Part shown: piece by piece, positions 8,327 through 17,409 of the stretch
Layout: each line of letters begins with the position of its first letter
Numbering within the stretch: position 1 is the first letter of the stretch
The notes under the pieces: model-generated
The model's input: only the letters and a program-made list of their open reading frames with translations
What the model was told of the DNA's origin: nothing
Databases searched by the model: none
Program-made: the position numbers and the translations under genes
From: Porticoccaceae bacterium
GTDB taxonomy: Bacteria; Pseudomonadota; Gammaproteobacteria; Pseudomonadales; Porticoccaceae
Direction of reading: 5' to 3'
DNA length: 64,000 bases
Assembly (NCBI GenBank): GCA_021773435.1
Contig: JAJFKC010000030.1
Span: 1 to 64,000 of the forward strand

Positions 8327-9810
8327 TATTCTGCACCTCCGGCGACCATCTTCGCAGGCCTTTGGGGAGCCGAGGAAGCACGTGATTTTGAAGCGCTGGC
8401 TTTACTTTCATTAAGCGCCTTTGCATAGGGTGAAATACCGGCTTCAGGGGTCATCGCATAGTCGATTTCTTCCTGAGTTGGCCACCAATCAGGGCGTTCA
8501 ATCTCGGTTTGGCGATCCCGTATAAAGGTTTTCGGCTCGGGGATATTGTAAGCACGACGGGCATTGCCGCCCAAAAATTTAGCCTGGCGCTCCTCAGATA
8601 AATTCGCGCCCTCCATAGTTTCCATAGCCCGCCAGACATCATCACCATCGTGATGATAAACATCGGAGGACCAGACCAGAATATCTTCGTAATAATCCGG
8701 CATCCGCGAGGGCGGCGCTTCATCACCTTCAAAACCCGTCACGCAGCGCTCGAAGAAGGTCTCGCTGGGTAATTGCTTGAGCGGTCGCATGGTGCGCTCG
8801 TTTCTGTACAGTTTGTAGTACTTGTCACACTCATCCAGCACAAAGCTCAACCAGGTCGATGAGGCCTCAAACACCGCCGCATTCAGCTTGGGGAAGCGCT
8901 CAAACAGACCGGAGAACAGGGCCGACACCACCCAGAGAGAGGCCTCGGACTGAAAGTTCTGCACATTGGTCAGAAAGCCGTGGGGAATACCCGCAGACAC
9001 AACCGTCTTGTTAATTAATTCAGAGGCTGAGTGTTGCTCTGTATAGCCGGGCGGCTTGAGCGAACCCAGGGCCGGGAAGGGATGCATACCATAGACAACG
9101 CCGGTTTCCTGCATCGCTCGCCACAGCGGTTCATACTTAGGCTGCAAAGGATAATTGCCCATCGCATCAATGGGTCGCACCAAACCCACTCGGCAGCCCC
9201 TGTCAGCGACCCGGTAGAGCTCTCTCACGGCCAACCTGGTGTCCTGTAAAGGCAGCAGCGCGGCAAAAAATATCCGCTCTGGATCTTCCTGGCAATAGTC
9301 CCAGGCCCAGTCGTTATAGGCCTTGCACAGGGCCGCCGCACCTCGACCATCCTGTATCCACGGGTAGGTGTCGATGTCCGATGGGATAATCATTACCTGA
9401 TCAATACCCTGGGTGTTCATATCCTTGATCCGTGCCTTCGGCTCATAGGCGCCCATATGATCGACATAGGCGGACTGTTCTTTGGTCAGCGCGGTCTCTT
9501 TGCGCAAATTACGCACATTGAGAGCCCGCTGAATGGGGTGCTTCATACCCGGTCCGGCCACCGAAATAAGGTTCATCGCGCCCGCAGCGCCTGCCCCCTC
9601 ATTTGACCTGATCCCGGCACCGACAATGCCGTTAACCGACAGTTGATTGGTCTCTGAGTCAAGCCACATAGCCTGCTTCAGAGAGTCAAGTTCATCTTTA
9701 CTCAGATTTTCTTTGGCTAGCTCCCAGATACGTGCGGGTTCGGCAACGTGGGCATCGCAGTCAAAACTGGCGAAGTTCTTACTCATGGGTGGAAACTTTT
9801 GTGTTGGCAT
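8326..9810 (-). CDS. Amidohydrolase-2 family protein (partner of 7013-8326)
   Basis: The 494-residue protein has the same TIM-barrel landmarks as its coupled neighbour: SFDCDAHVAEPARIWE near the start, VYGMHPFPALG in mid-barrel and LVWSSDVYHHDGDDVW near the end. Its C-terminal Ala/Ser/Lys-rich tail (about residues 460-494) looks disordered. ATG 9810 has a strong AGGAGG site 7 bp upstream, making this the first gene of the two-gene unit. The neighbouring monooxygenases and SDR suggest one catabolic pathway. Members of this family often come in adjacent pairs in degradation clusters, possibly as hetero-oligomers, but that is inference. Confidence 0.75.
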   Translation of the reverse strand: MPTQKFPPMSKNFASFDCDAHVAEPARIWELAKENLSKDELDSLKQAMWLDSETNQLSVNGIVGAGIRSNEGAGAAGAMNLISVAGPGMKHPIQRALNVRNLRKETALTKEQSAYVDHMGAYEPKARIKDMNTQGIDQVMIIPSDIDTYPWIQDGRGAAALCKAYNDWAWDYCQEDPERIFFAALLPLQDTRLAVRELYRVADRGCRVGLVRPIDAMGNYPLQPKYEPLWRAMQETGVVYGMHPFPALGSLKPPGYTEQHSASELINKTVVSAGIPHGFLTNVQNFQSEASLWVVSALFSGLFERFPKLNAAVFEASSTWLSFVLDECDKYYKLYRNERTMRPLKQLPSETFFERCVTGFEGDEAPPSRMPDYYEDILVWSSDVYHHDGDDVWRAMETMEGANLSEERQAKFLGGNARRAYNIPEPKTFIRDRQTEIERPDWWPTQEEIDYAMTPEAGISPYAKALNESKASASKSRASSAPQRPAKMVAGGAE

Positions 9811-9861
9811 AACATGCCTCCTGTATTTAGAGTTTTATAATTCTGTTTTATGGCCAGGCCG

Positions 9862-9893
9862 TCGACAATGCGTAGCTCTCCTCGACAATGCGT
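9862..9893. repeat. Two 12-bp direct repeats upstream of the amidohydrolase pair
   Basis: TCGACAATGCGT occurs at 9862-9873 and again at 9882-9893, exactly 20 bp apart (about two helical turns), some 50-80 bp before the 9810 start. This spacing fits an operator bound by a dimeric or tandem regulator. No regulator gene is adjacent. Confidence 0.4.
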
Positions 9894-10087
9894 GCCGGTA
9901 TATGCATATGATATGTACCGATATCAGCCAGGGCCGTTCAAAAAAGTCAGCCGAAAATATAAACACCCTTTGGGCCTGATATCAAATAACTTTTTGTAGT
10001 GGGATTTTGCATTTTAGCCGAGCCGCCCTATAAAGACTCTCAAATCCAGCCAAGAGCAAGGCGTAGATCCGCCTTCATAAGCAGAAA

Positions 10088-10939
10088 TTATTCTTCCATA
10101 AAATCAGCAAAAGCCTGTTGGTAATCCGGGTGCCAGCGCGACAAAGCTGGACGTTTATTGGCCAGATCACCAGCACCCCAGAGAATGCGTTTCGCATCGA
10201 CCTCCTCACTGACATCGTTATCCGGGCAAATAATATAAAATTCATTATCGGCCAGTTTTTCAAGCATATACTCAACCACCTGCTCAGGCAGCCAGGCCGT
10301 AGGTGGTTTTTCAGGAAGGTGTGCCTTAACCATGCCCGTGTAGGTAAAGCCTGGCACCAGCAAATGGGCACTGACCTGACAATCTTCGGTATTACGTAAA
10401 TCGTGCTGCAAACCTTCGGTCAACGCTTTGATGCCCGCCTTGGAAATATTGTAGGCGGTATTGCCCGGTGGACAGGTTATACCCTGTTTGGAGCCGGTAT
10501 TAATAATGCACGCGGGCAAGCCCTGAGCAATCATGTCGGCGGTAAACGCCTGCACACCGTTAATGGCGCCCCACAGATTGACGTTGAGCATTGTTTGCCA
10601 ATGTTGGAAGTCTGACCAGGTACCCGCACGCAAGGAGGTGCCAGCATTGTTCATCAGCACATTGACCTGGCCGAAGGTTTGCATGACCTTGCCTTTGAGA
10701 TTCTCCACTGACGGGAAGTCTGAAACATCCAGCGAAACAGCTAAAATATCTGTCGCACCCCCAGAACAAAGCGCGGCGACTTCGGCTCCAGCCTTTTCCA
10801 GCCCCATCTCATCTAAATCTGCCATACAGATTTTCATGTCCAGGCTGACGAATTTTTTCGCGGCGGCTAGCCCAATCCCGCTGGCAGCTCCAGTGATAAC
10901 CGCGACGTTTCCAGATGCGATTGCAGGATGATTATTCAT
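10088..10939 (-). CDS. Short-chain dehydrogenase/reductase
   Basis: The 283-residue classical SDR has the cofactor motif TGAASGIG (about 16-23), the NNAG motif (MNNAGTSLRAG), a Ser in NTGSKQG and the catalytic YNISK. It would oxidise an alcohol or reduce a ketone with NAD(P)(H). The C-terminus is longer than the usual 250 residues and ends in a Trp/Lys/Asp-rich segment (LANKRPALSRWHPDYQQAF), seen in SDRs associated with cyclic substrates. The ribosome site is GAGGAAG before ATG 10939. It is oriented with the monooxygenase/hydrolase genes and may supply a ketone to the Baeyer-Villiger enzymes. It is divergent from phoB. Confidence 0.82.
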   Translation of the reverse strand: MNNHPAIASGNVAVITGAASGIGLAAAKKFVSLDMKICMADLDEMGLEKAGAEVAALCSGGATDILAVSLDVSDFPSVENLKGKVMQTFGQVNVLMNNAGTSLRAGTWSDFQHWQTMLNVNLWGAINGVQAFTADMIAQGLPACIINTGSKQGITCPPGNTAYNISKAGIKALTEGLQHDLRNTEDCQVSAHLLVPGFTYTGMVKAHLPEKPPTAWLPEQVVEYMLEKLADNEFYIICPDNDVSEEVDAKRILWGAGDLANKRPALSRWHPDYQQAFADFMEE

Positions 10940-11082
10940 AATACTTCCTCAATTATTTTGGTGGTCACGAAATTCGTTCAACCGGGCAACGCGGATTCAT
11001 AAACGTCGACAACATTAGGCTGCCAACCTCAATAGGCAACCGCGAGACACGCACGCGTATACATAATAGTCGTATATAGTTC

Positions 11083-11100
11083 CTTAACCATCTCTTAACA
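11083..11100 (+). promoter_or_regulatory. Candidate Pho box upstream of phoB
   Basis: CTTAACC (11083-11089), a 4-bp spacer and CTTAACA (11094-11100) form two 7-bp direct repeats with an 11-bp period, the architecture of a PhoB-binding site. A -10-like TAGGCT follows 9 bp later (11110-11115), the spacing expected for PhoB-activated promoters. It implies that phoB activates its own gene. Confidence 0.6.
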
Positions 11101-11147
11101 AAGGCGTGGTAGGCTGCTGCCGTCACATCACCAAAGTCAACAGATCT

Positions 11148-11846
11148 ATGTCAAATCAACACCTTACCGTCATCGAAGACGAACCCGATATTCTTGATAT
11201 TTTATCTTACAATCTCAAGCGTGAAGGGTTTGAGGTAAGCACCTCCATGAACGGCACCGAAGGCCTCAAGCTAATTCAAAAAACGATGCCCGATCTTGTA
11301 CTGCTCGATCTTATGTTACCCGGAATGGATGGTCTGGATATTTGCCGCCACATCAAAGACGATAGTCGCACTCAGCATATTCCCATTATCATGGTGACTG
11401 CCAAGGGTGAGGAAAGTGATGTGGTACTGGGCCTCGGCATTGGTGCCGATGACTATATTGCTAAACCGTTCAGTCCAAAAGAACTTATTGCCAGAGTCAA
11501 AGCCGTTTTGCGGCGGACAGAGGAACGCAAAGAATCACTCACAGAGAAAGAACACATTGCGATTGGCGGCCTGACCATTGATACGAGTAAGTATAAAGTT
11601 TGCCTTGATGACAGGGAGATCAAATTTACCGCTACCGAGTTTAGGCTACTACGTTATCTGGCTAGTCATCCCGGCCAGGTCTTTTCCCGCGAACAGTTAT
11701 TAAATCAGGGCTTTGGCAGTGACGCGATGGTGATTGACAGAAATATCGACGTCCACATTCGCGCCATCCGCAAAAAACTCAATAGCGACCAGGACCTTAT
11801 TGAAACCATCAGAGGCGTAGGTTATCGCTTCAGAGATTCAAACTGA
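11148..11846 (+). CDS. phoB: Phosphate regulon response regulator PhoB
   Basis: The 232-residue OmpR-family regulator has a receiver domain (residues 1-120) with the acidic pair in VIEDEPD, phospho-acceptor Asp54 in LLDLMLPGMDG, Thr in IIMVTAKGE and Lys in YIAKPFSP. A winged-helix DNA-binding domain follows (TATEFRLLRYLASHPGQVFSR; IDVHIRAIRKKL). When phosphorylated by PhoR it activates the pst and other phosphate-starvation genes. An in-frame GTG at 11106 would precede the predicted -10/start site, so ATG 11148 is preferred, although it lacks a good ribosome site. It lies 118 bp upstream of phoR. Confidence 0.93.
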   Translation: MSNQHLTVIEDEPDILDILSYNLKREGFEVSTSMNGTEGLKLIQKTMPDLVLLDLMLPGMDGLDICRHIKDDSRTQHIPIIMVTAKGEESDVVLGLGIGADDYIAKPFSPKELIARVKAVLRRTEERKESLTEKEHIAIGGLTIDTSKYKVCLDDREIKFTATEFRLLRYLASHPGQVFSREQLLNQGFGSDAMVIDRNIDVHIRAIRKKLNSDQDLIETIRGVGYRFRDSN

Positions 11847-11964
11847 TGGATTCAATCTAAATGGCCCAAATCAATTATATTCCGACGTAAGATTTCCCAC
11901 GCTAGCCTGACTACATCAACGTAACCAACTTTATTATAATTCAGGACTACTCAATAATATTACT

Positions 11965-13875
11965 ATGCTTAGGTCACGTTTGTTCTGGCAGCTATACGCT
12001 GGTTATATAGCTGTTATCTTCACCTCCACAATCATCGTTGGCGTATTGGTAAGCCGTCAGGTCACAGAAAACAGCTTAAATGAAATTCACCACTCTTTAG
12101 CTGTGCGCTCTGAGCTATTGGCTCAAATCGCAAAACCTTATCTACTCGACTCTTTCATTGGACAGGAGCCAGAACCATCACCTGAATCAAAACCTGAATC
12201 GATGCCCGATACGCACTTTTTGTCAGCTAAAGCTTCGCTGCAACAAACAATAGTCCAGCTGGGTAAAGAGACAGGAAGTCGATTAACCCTTATTACCGCC
12301 AGTGGGATTGTAATCGCCGACTCTCAGGAATCACCTCTGAATATGGATAACCATGGCCAGCGCCCCGAAATAATCGATGCCCGTGATAAAGGCTTCAGCA
12401 TAACATCACGTTTGAGTCAGACCCTCCAGCAACGGATGATTTATCGGGCCTTAAGAATCACCGAAAATGAAAATGTCCTCGGCTTTGTTCGTGTTTCTCT
12501 GCCGCTGTCTATCATTGATCAAAAATTGGCACTGTTACGATTAATTGTATTATTTGGTGCCAGTATTTCCGCTGTTGTCGCCATTATTCTGGGCTTCTAT
12601 TTTGCCCGTCGGTTTTCTGACCCACTGACCAAAATGACCGAGGTTGCTGAGGCGATATCTCAGGGCAATTACAATCGCCGAATCAATGTTCAGCAGCGCG
12701 GCGAGGTCGGCACGTTAGCCCGGGCATTCAACCGAATGGCGAGAACCTCTGAACAACGGATGGCCGAGATTACAACCGACCGCAATCGCCTGGCCAAAAT
12801 ATTCGCGGGCATGGTCGAAGGGGTTATCAGCATCGATCAAGATCAGAATATTATTCATATAAACCAGGCAGCCGCTGACCTGCTCGGTCTATCTGTAGCG
12901 ACATGCATCAACCAGCCAATCTGGGAAGAGGTTCGAATTCAGGAAATAAACAATGCCCTGGAGCAAGCAATAAAAAGCCAGGGCATCGTAAAAACACAAA
13001 TGCGGCGTTCATCAGAGGCCGATGATCTGGTGATTGATATCTATGTCGCAACGCTCGGCAATAGTGACGAATCGGACACAGCAACACCAGATGTCGAAAA
13101 TTCTGGTCGTAGTCAATCAGATAAAGCAGCATCCGTTGGCGCCGTCATCGTGTTGCATGATATCTCCGAACTCGATCGCCTGGCCCACATCCGACGTGAT
13201 TTCGTCGCCAATGCATCGCATGAACTCAAAACACCCATTACCGCTATTCGTGGTCTCTCAGAGACGATCCTGGACGATGTCGATATGGAAGAAGGCACTC
13301 GGCGAGAATTTATTGGCAAAATGCACGCCCAAAGCTTACGGCTTTCCTCCCTTGTCACCGATCTGATGGCCATATCCAGATTCGAGTCCGGTCATCATGA
13401 TCAAAGCTTTCAGCCCACCGATCTATCAATAATTACACGTCAATCCGCAGCTGCCGCAGCTGCTCCGTGTCGCCAAAAACAATTAACACTAATTACCGAC
13501 ATCTCTGATAATAAAATAAACGTCAACGGCGATATGCAGGCGCTAAGTCAGCTAATCGATAACCTGGTCGATAATGCCATTAAATACACACCCACAGGCG
13601 GCTCTATCTCGGTACATCTTTCAATAAATAATGGCGCGGCCTGCCTGGTTGTTAAAGACACTGGTATCGGCATCAACCCCGAACATCAACAACGAATCTT
13701 CGAACGCTTCTACCAAGTAGATAAAGCCCGTTCACGGGAATTAGGTAGCACCGGGCTGGGCTTGTCAATCGTCAAAAATATCGCTGAACAGCATGGCGGC
13801 TCAGTCGCAATAGATAGCCAACTTGCCGTTGGCACCACATTCACGGTGACACTACCCCTCTCCGTCGACCAATAA
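11965..13875 (+). CDS. phoR: Phosphate regulon sensor histidine kinase PhoR
   Basis: The 636-residue kinase has a first membrane segment at about 9-28, an extracytoplasmic region of about 155 residues, a second membrane segment (VLFGASISAVVAIILGFYF), a HAMP domain, a PAS domain (about 270-360), a HisKA domain with His419 in DFVANASHELKTP, and a HATPase domain with N-box (LIDNLVDNAIKY), DTGIGI and GSTGLGLSIV. The extracytoplasmic loop is much larger than in E. coli PhoR and resembles the Pseudomonas/Gram-positive form, so it may sense a periplasmic signal as well as PstB/PhoU status. It controls PhoB. Confidence 0.92.
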   Translation: MLRSRLFWQLYAGYIAVIFTSTIIVGVLVSRQVTENSLNEIHHSLAVRSELLAQIAKPYLLDSFIGQEPEPSPESKPESMPDTHFLSAKASLQQTIVQLGKETGSRLTLITASGIVIADSQESPLNMDNHGQRPEIIDARDKGFSITSRLSQTLQQRMIYRALRITENENVLGFVRVSLPLSIIDQKLALLRLIVLFGASISAVVAIILGFYFARRFSDPLTKMTEVAEAISQGNYNRRINVQQRGEVGTLARAFNRMARTSEQRMAEITTDRNRLAKIFAGMVEGVISIDQDQNIIHINQAAADLLGLSVATCINQPIWEEVRIQEINNALEQAIKSQGIVKTQMRRSSEADDLVIDIYVATLGNSDESDTATPDVENSGRSQSDKAASVGAVIVLHDISELDRLAHIRRDFVANASHELKTPITAIRGLSETILDDVDMEEGTRREFIGKMHAQSLRLSSLVTDLMAISRFESGHHDQSFQPTDLSIITRQSAAAAAAPCRQKQLTLITDISDNKINVNGDMQALSQLIDNLVDNAIKYTPTGGSISVHLSINNGAACLVVKDTGIGINPEHQQRIFERFYQVDKARSRELGSTGLGLSIVKNIAEQHGGSVAIDSQLAVGTTFTVTLPLSVDQ

Positions 13876-13917
13876 CGCCTCTTGCTTTTTATAAGCCCTC
13901 CTCCGCTTTAATCAACA

Positions 13918-13946
13918 CTTAATTTCTTCTTTATCTTGTCTTTACA
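13918..13946 (+). promoter_or_regulatory. Candidate triple Pho box upstream of the porin
   Basis: Three 7-bp units, CTTAATT (13918-13924), CTTTATC (13929-13935) and CTTTACA (13940-13946), repeat at exactly 11 bp with 4-bp spacers. A fourth similar unit (CTTTAAT, 13906) is one base out of register. This extended array suggests strong PhoB binding at the promoter of the porin and pst genes. No convincing -10 box was identified. Confidence 0.6.
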
Positions 13947-14043
13947 GTAATAGCTGAAACTTCTCTCAACCCAGCGTGAAACCATCAAGCGCAGGGGTGA
14001 AACTCAGAAAAGATAAATAGGCTAATAATGAGGGTAAGACCAT

Positions 14044-15297
14044 ATGAAGAAAACCAAACTGCTACCACTAGCTGCCGCGCTAATACTTCTCCAAAGTAAT
14101 AGCCATGCCGGCCAACCCATCAGTAATGAAACGGTGCAAAGGCTAATCAGTGAAGTCCGTTCCTTAACATCTCGCGTCAAGCAACTGGAACAGTCGGATC
14201 AGGAGCTTCGCACAGAAAATGTCGCGCTAAAGGAAGCAACGACTAAAAACACGAAAGCTGCGGAGTCGACATTGGGATTAAGCGACAAACTGGCCTGGGC
14301 TGAAAAGGTCAAGGTAAATGGCGACTTCCGATATCGCTATGAAAACATAGATGACGAAAAGAAGCCGAAAGATCGCAATCGTTCTCGTGTCAGGGCCCGA
14401 ATCGAAGCACAGGCGCAAGTTAATCCTAACTGGAAGGTGGGCCTGGGCCTGGCTTCAGGTAGCGATGACCCAGTCTCGACCAACCAAACCCTGGGTGCAG
14501 GCGGCAGTTCAAAAGGCATCAATCTAGATCTCGCTTATTTTGACTGGTCTGGCCTTACTGACACCCACGTCATGGGCGGTAAATTTAAAAATCCTTTTTA
14601 CAAACCCGCTAAAAATGGCTTGATATGGGACGGCGACTACCGACCCGAAGGTCTGGCTGCTCAATATGATAACGGTATCGTTTTTGCAAACGCCGCCTTT
14701 TTGTATCTGGAAAGCGATGATAAAGCTGGCGGTAAGGATGCAGAAAGCTACTGGGGAACTCAGCTCGGCTTCACAACCAACCTCGGAGAAAATGCACAAA
14801 TAATTGCTGGCGTCAGTTATTACGATATCCCTGTGATGGGTAGCAAACCGCTTTTTGATTCCGACGATTCTTTTGGTAACACGCTGGCAATGGATGGCAC
14901 TTATCTAAACAACTACGAAGAGCTTGAGTTCTTCGCCGAAATTAAGACCGAAGTAGCCGACTTACCATTTAGTGTGTTCGTTGACTGGGTGGAAAACCAG
15001 GATGCTGACACCAATGAAACGGGGCTGGCCGCAGGCCTTAAATTGGGTAAAGCCAAAAACCCGGGCACCTGGCAGATGGCCTATATCTATCAGGATCTCG
15101 AATCTGATGCGGTCCTGGGCCTGACTACTGACTCCGACTTTGGCGGCGGCGGTACCGATAGCAAAGGACACATCATAAAGGGTGCATATGCGCTAAATAA
15201 AAACACTTCATTCGCACTCACCTATTTCATCAATGAAAACGGCGATCTGGAAACTGATTACGATCGCCTGCAAGTTGATTTGAAATTCAAATACTAA
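14044..15297 (+). CDS. Outer-membrane porin, probable phosphate uptake channel
   Basis: The 417-residue protein has a signal peptide (cleavage after about SNSHA, residue 22), a predicted coiled coil at about 30-70 (ISEVRSLTSRVKQLEQSDQE), then a beta-barrel with many alternating aromatic strands, ending in LQVDLKFKY with a C-terminal aromatic residue recognised by the barrel assembly machinery. This coiled-coil plus barrel plan matches 'putative porin' families that include phosphate/polyphosphate-selective porins. A triple Pho box lies upstream and pstS directly downstream, so it probably brings phosphate across the outer membrane. Ion selectivity is inferred only from context. Confidence 0.8.
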   Translation: MKKTKLLPLAAALILLQSNSHAGQPISNETVQRLISEVRSLTSRVKQLEQSDQELRTENVALKEATTKNTKAAESTLGLSDKLAWAEKVKVNGDFRYRYENIDDEKKPKDRNRSRVRARIEAQAQVNPNWKVGLGLASGSDDPVSTNQTLGAGGSSKGINLDLAYFDWSGLTDTHVMGGKFKNPFYKPAKNGLIWDGDYRPEGLAAQYDNGIVFANAAFLYLESDDKAGGKDAESYWGTQLGFTTNLGENAQIIAGVSYYDIPVMGSKPLFDSDDSFGNTLAMDGTYLNNYEELEFFAEIKTEVADLPFSVFVDWVENQDADTNETGLAAGLKLGKAKNPGTWQMAYIYQDLESDAVLGLTTDSDFGGGGTDSKGHIIKGAYALNKNTSFALTYFINENGDLETDYDRLQVDLKFKY

Positions 15298-15349
15298 CGA
15301 CTAGTTAGCTCCTGGCTAGTCTCGTCAAGGTCAAGATCAGCTATCCGAT

Positions 15350-15367
15350 CTTTATCAAATCTTAATA
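15350..15367 (+). promoter_or_regulatory. Candidate Pho box just upstream of pstS
   Basis: CTTTATC (15350-15356), spacer AAAT and CTTAATA (15361-15367) match the two other Pho boxes in this window. The second repeat ends only 21 bp before the pstS ATG, leaving almost no room for a -10 box and leader. It may therefore be an accessory site, or pstS may be mainly read through from the porin promoter. Confidence 0.45.
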
Positions 15368-15388
15368 TTAGAGAGAGAAAATACAACC

Positions 15389-16435
15389 ATGAATAACATC
15401 GCGAAAACTACATTAGACGCAAAACCCCAATTCTCACCCATAAAGAAACTATCTCGCCTTGCATTAATAGGTTCGGCCGCCACTGCCATCTTATTAGCCA
15501 ATAATCTATTCGCCAACACTGCTTATGCAAATGAAGAACTTAAAGGCACAGTTGCTCTAGATGGTTCAAGTACTGTTTTCCCTATTAGCGAAGCAGTTGC
15601 TGAAGAGTTTCTCGCCGTTCAACCTCGGGTTCGAGTAACTGTTGGGGTATCGGGTACTGGCGGTGGGTTCAAAAAATTCCTGGCTGGGGAAACAGATATA
15701 AACGATGCATCCCGCCCCATCAAGGCCAAAGAAATAAAAGTGGCTACCGAAAAAAACGTTGCATTTATTGAGCTACCTGTCGCTTTTGACGGCTTATCGG
15801 TCATCGTTAACAAAAACAATACCTGGGTCGATTATATGAGTGTTGCCGAATTAAAGAAGCTTTGGCAACCGGGCAGTACCGTAAAAACCTGGCGTGATAT
15901 CCGTCCCAGTTGGCCTGACCAGGAAATTCGTTTGTACGGCCCCGGTACCGACTCCGGCACGTTCGATTACTTTACTGAAACCATTAACGGCAAGTCTGGT
16001 GCATCACGCCCCGACTATACGGCCAGTGAAGATGACAACGCACTGGTACAGGGAATAAGCGGTGACGTTAATGCCCTGGGTTATTTTGGATTTGCCTACT
16101 ACGCTGCCAATAAAGACAAGTTGAAGCTCGTACCCATTAATGGTGGTAACGGCCCCGTTTCACCTTCGGCAATAACGATCAACAACGGTAGTTACGCGCC
16201 GCTATCTCGGCCGATATTTATTTATCTCCGTAACAGTGCGTTAGACCGCGAGGAAGTACGGGTTTTCGCCCAGTTTTACATCAACAATGCGGCGAAGCTT
16301 GCCACCGAAGTCGGATACATCCCTCTACCTGGTGACGTCTACCAACGTGCATTAAAGAGAATCAGTGATCGAGAAACCGGCACCGCATACTCAGGCGATC
16401 AAACTTCTCGCGCTACCAACTTACTCACACCCTAA
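15389..16435 (+). CDS. pstS: Periplasmic phosphate-binding protein PstS
   Basis: The 348-residue protein has a long signal region (hydrophobic LALIGSAATAILLANN, likely cleavage after AYA near residue 47) and the phosphate-binding landmarks DGSSTVFPISEA, GVSGTGGGFKKF, INDASRPI, and GPGTDSGTFDYF. It captures phosphate in the periplasm and delivers it to the PstCAB transporter. An 'SPSAITINNGSYAPLSRPIFIY' domain-swap region closes the protein; it belongs to the eukaryote-like PstS group common in marine Proteobacteria rather than the E. coli form. It follows the porin by 91 bp and precedes pstC by 32 bp. Confidence 0.93.
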   Translation: MNNIAKTTLDAKPQFSPIKKLSRLALIGSAATAILLANNLFANTAYANEELKGTVALDGSSTVFPISEAVAEEFLAVQPRVRVTVGVSGTGGGFKKFLAGETDINDASRPIKAKEIKVATEKNVAFIELPVAFDGLSVIVNKNNTWVDYMSVAELKKLWQPGSTVKTWRDIRPSWPDQEIRLYGPGTDSGTFDYFTETINGKSGASRPDYTASEDDNALVQGISGDVNALGYFGFAYYAANKDKLKLVPINGGNGPVSPSAITINNGSYAPLSRPIFIYLRNSALDREEVRVFAQFYINNAAKLATEVGYIPLPGDVYQRALKRISDRETGTAYSGDQTSRATNLLTP

Positions 16436-16467
16436 GCGCCGGCTACTGACGCGCCATTTAACTAGCA

Positions 16468-17409
16468 ATGTACTCAACTGCACTTAATAGACCGGTGTTG
16501 ACTGATACCTTTATCAATATCAATAAGCGTACCATCCGCTGGGGCGAGTTTCTGATTCAGTCAGGACTCGCCCTTTGCGCTCTCATATCAATAATCACCA
16601 CGGCGGTGATTATCATTATTCTCTGCAAAGAAGGTTTCAGCTTTTTCCAGCATATTGCGCCAGCAGAATTCTTTTTTGGCACACGCTGGGTACCCCTGCT
16701 AGAACCTAGCTCGTTCGGCGTATTACCATTGGTATGGGGCACCCTGCTGGTGACTTTTGGCGCCGCACTGATTGCCATTCCCATTGGTCTGGCCAGCGCC
16801 ATTTACCTCAGCGAATACGCATCACACAAAGTCCGCTCTACGGTAAAACCTGTGCTGGAGCTCCTTGCGGGTATACCCACTGTTGTGTATGGCTACTTTG
16901 CTCTGACCTTTGTCACACCACTGCTAAAAACTATTATTCCAGGCATTCAGGTATTTAACGCTTTCAGCGGCGCTATCGTCGTTGGCATCATGGTACTCCC
17001 GATGATTGCCACCCTTAGCGACAACGCACTCCGTGCGGTACCCCAAACGCTGCGCCAGGGCGCGTATGCATTGGGTGCCACATCCTATGAGACAACAACC
17101 CAGGTAGTACTACCGGCTGGATTGTCAGGTGTGATGGCATCTTTTTTACTGGCCATTTCCCGCGCCATTGGCGAGACAATGGCGGTAACACTAGCCGCCG
17201 GTGCAACGCCCAATATGTCACTTACTTTCCTGGAAAGTATTCAGACGATGACCGCCTATATTGTCCAGATAAGTCTTGGTGATGCACCTGCTGGCGGCCT
17301 CGCCTATCAGACATTGTTCGTGGTAGCCGCTCTGCTATTTATCATCACGCTGATGTTAAACGTCTTATCGCAATGGATACTGAATCGTTATCGAGAGGCT
17401 TATGACTAG
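16468..17409 (+). CDS. pstC: Phosphate ABC transporter permease PstC
   Basis: The 313-residue inner-membrane protein has six predicted membrane segments, the first at about 30-52 (LALCALISIITTAVIIIILC). The PstC landmarks FGVLPLVWGTLLVT, AGIPTVVYGYFAL and the EAA loop GATSYETTTQVVLPAGLSG with SRAIGETMAV are all present. It pairs with PstA to form the phosphate channel energised by PstB. Its stop overlaps the pstA GTG start by one base, so translation is coupled. Confidence 0.93.
   Translation: MYSTALNRPVLTDTFININKRTIRWGEFLIQSGLALCALISIITTAVIIIILCKEGFSFFQHIAPAEFFFGTRWVPLLEPSSFGVLPLVWGTLLVTFGAALIAIPIGLASAIYLSEYASHKVRSTVKPVLELLAGIPTVVYGYFALTFVTPLLKTIIPGIQVFNAFSGAIVVGIMVLPMIATLSDNALRAVPQTLRQGAYALGATSYETTTQVVLPAGLSGVMASFLLAISRAIGETMAVTLAAGATPNMSLTFLESIQTMTAYIVQISLGDAPAGGLAYQTLFVVAALLFIITLMLNVLSQWILNRYREAYD

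Noticed and set aside
10058-10077. Terminator after the SDR at 10088
   Set aside because: The AAGGCG/CGCCTT stem is only 6 bp and is not followed by T bases on the minus strand.
11106-11147. GTG start giving PhoB 14 extra residues
   Set aside because: It lies upstream of or at the predicted -10 box (11110-11115) and encodes residues unlike any PhoB; ATG 11148 gives a standard start.
15299-15321. Terminator between the porin and pstS
   Set aside because: The 6-bp GACTAG/CTAGTC stem has an 11-base loop and no T-run; termination is not supported.
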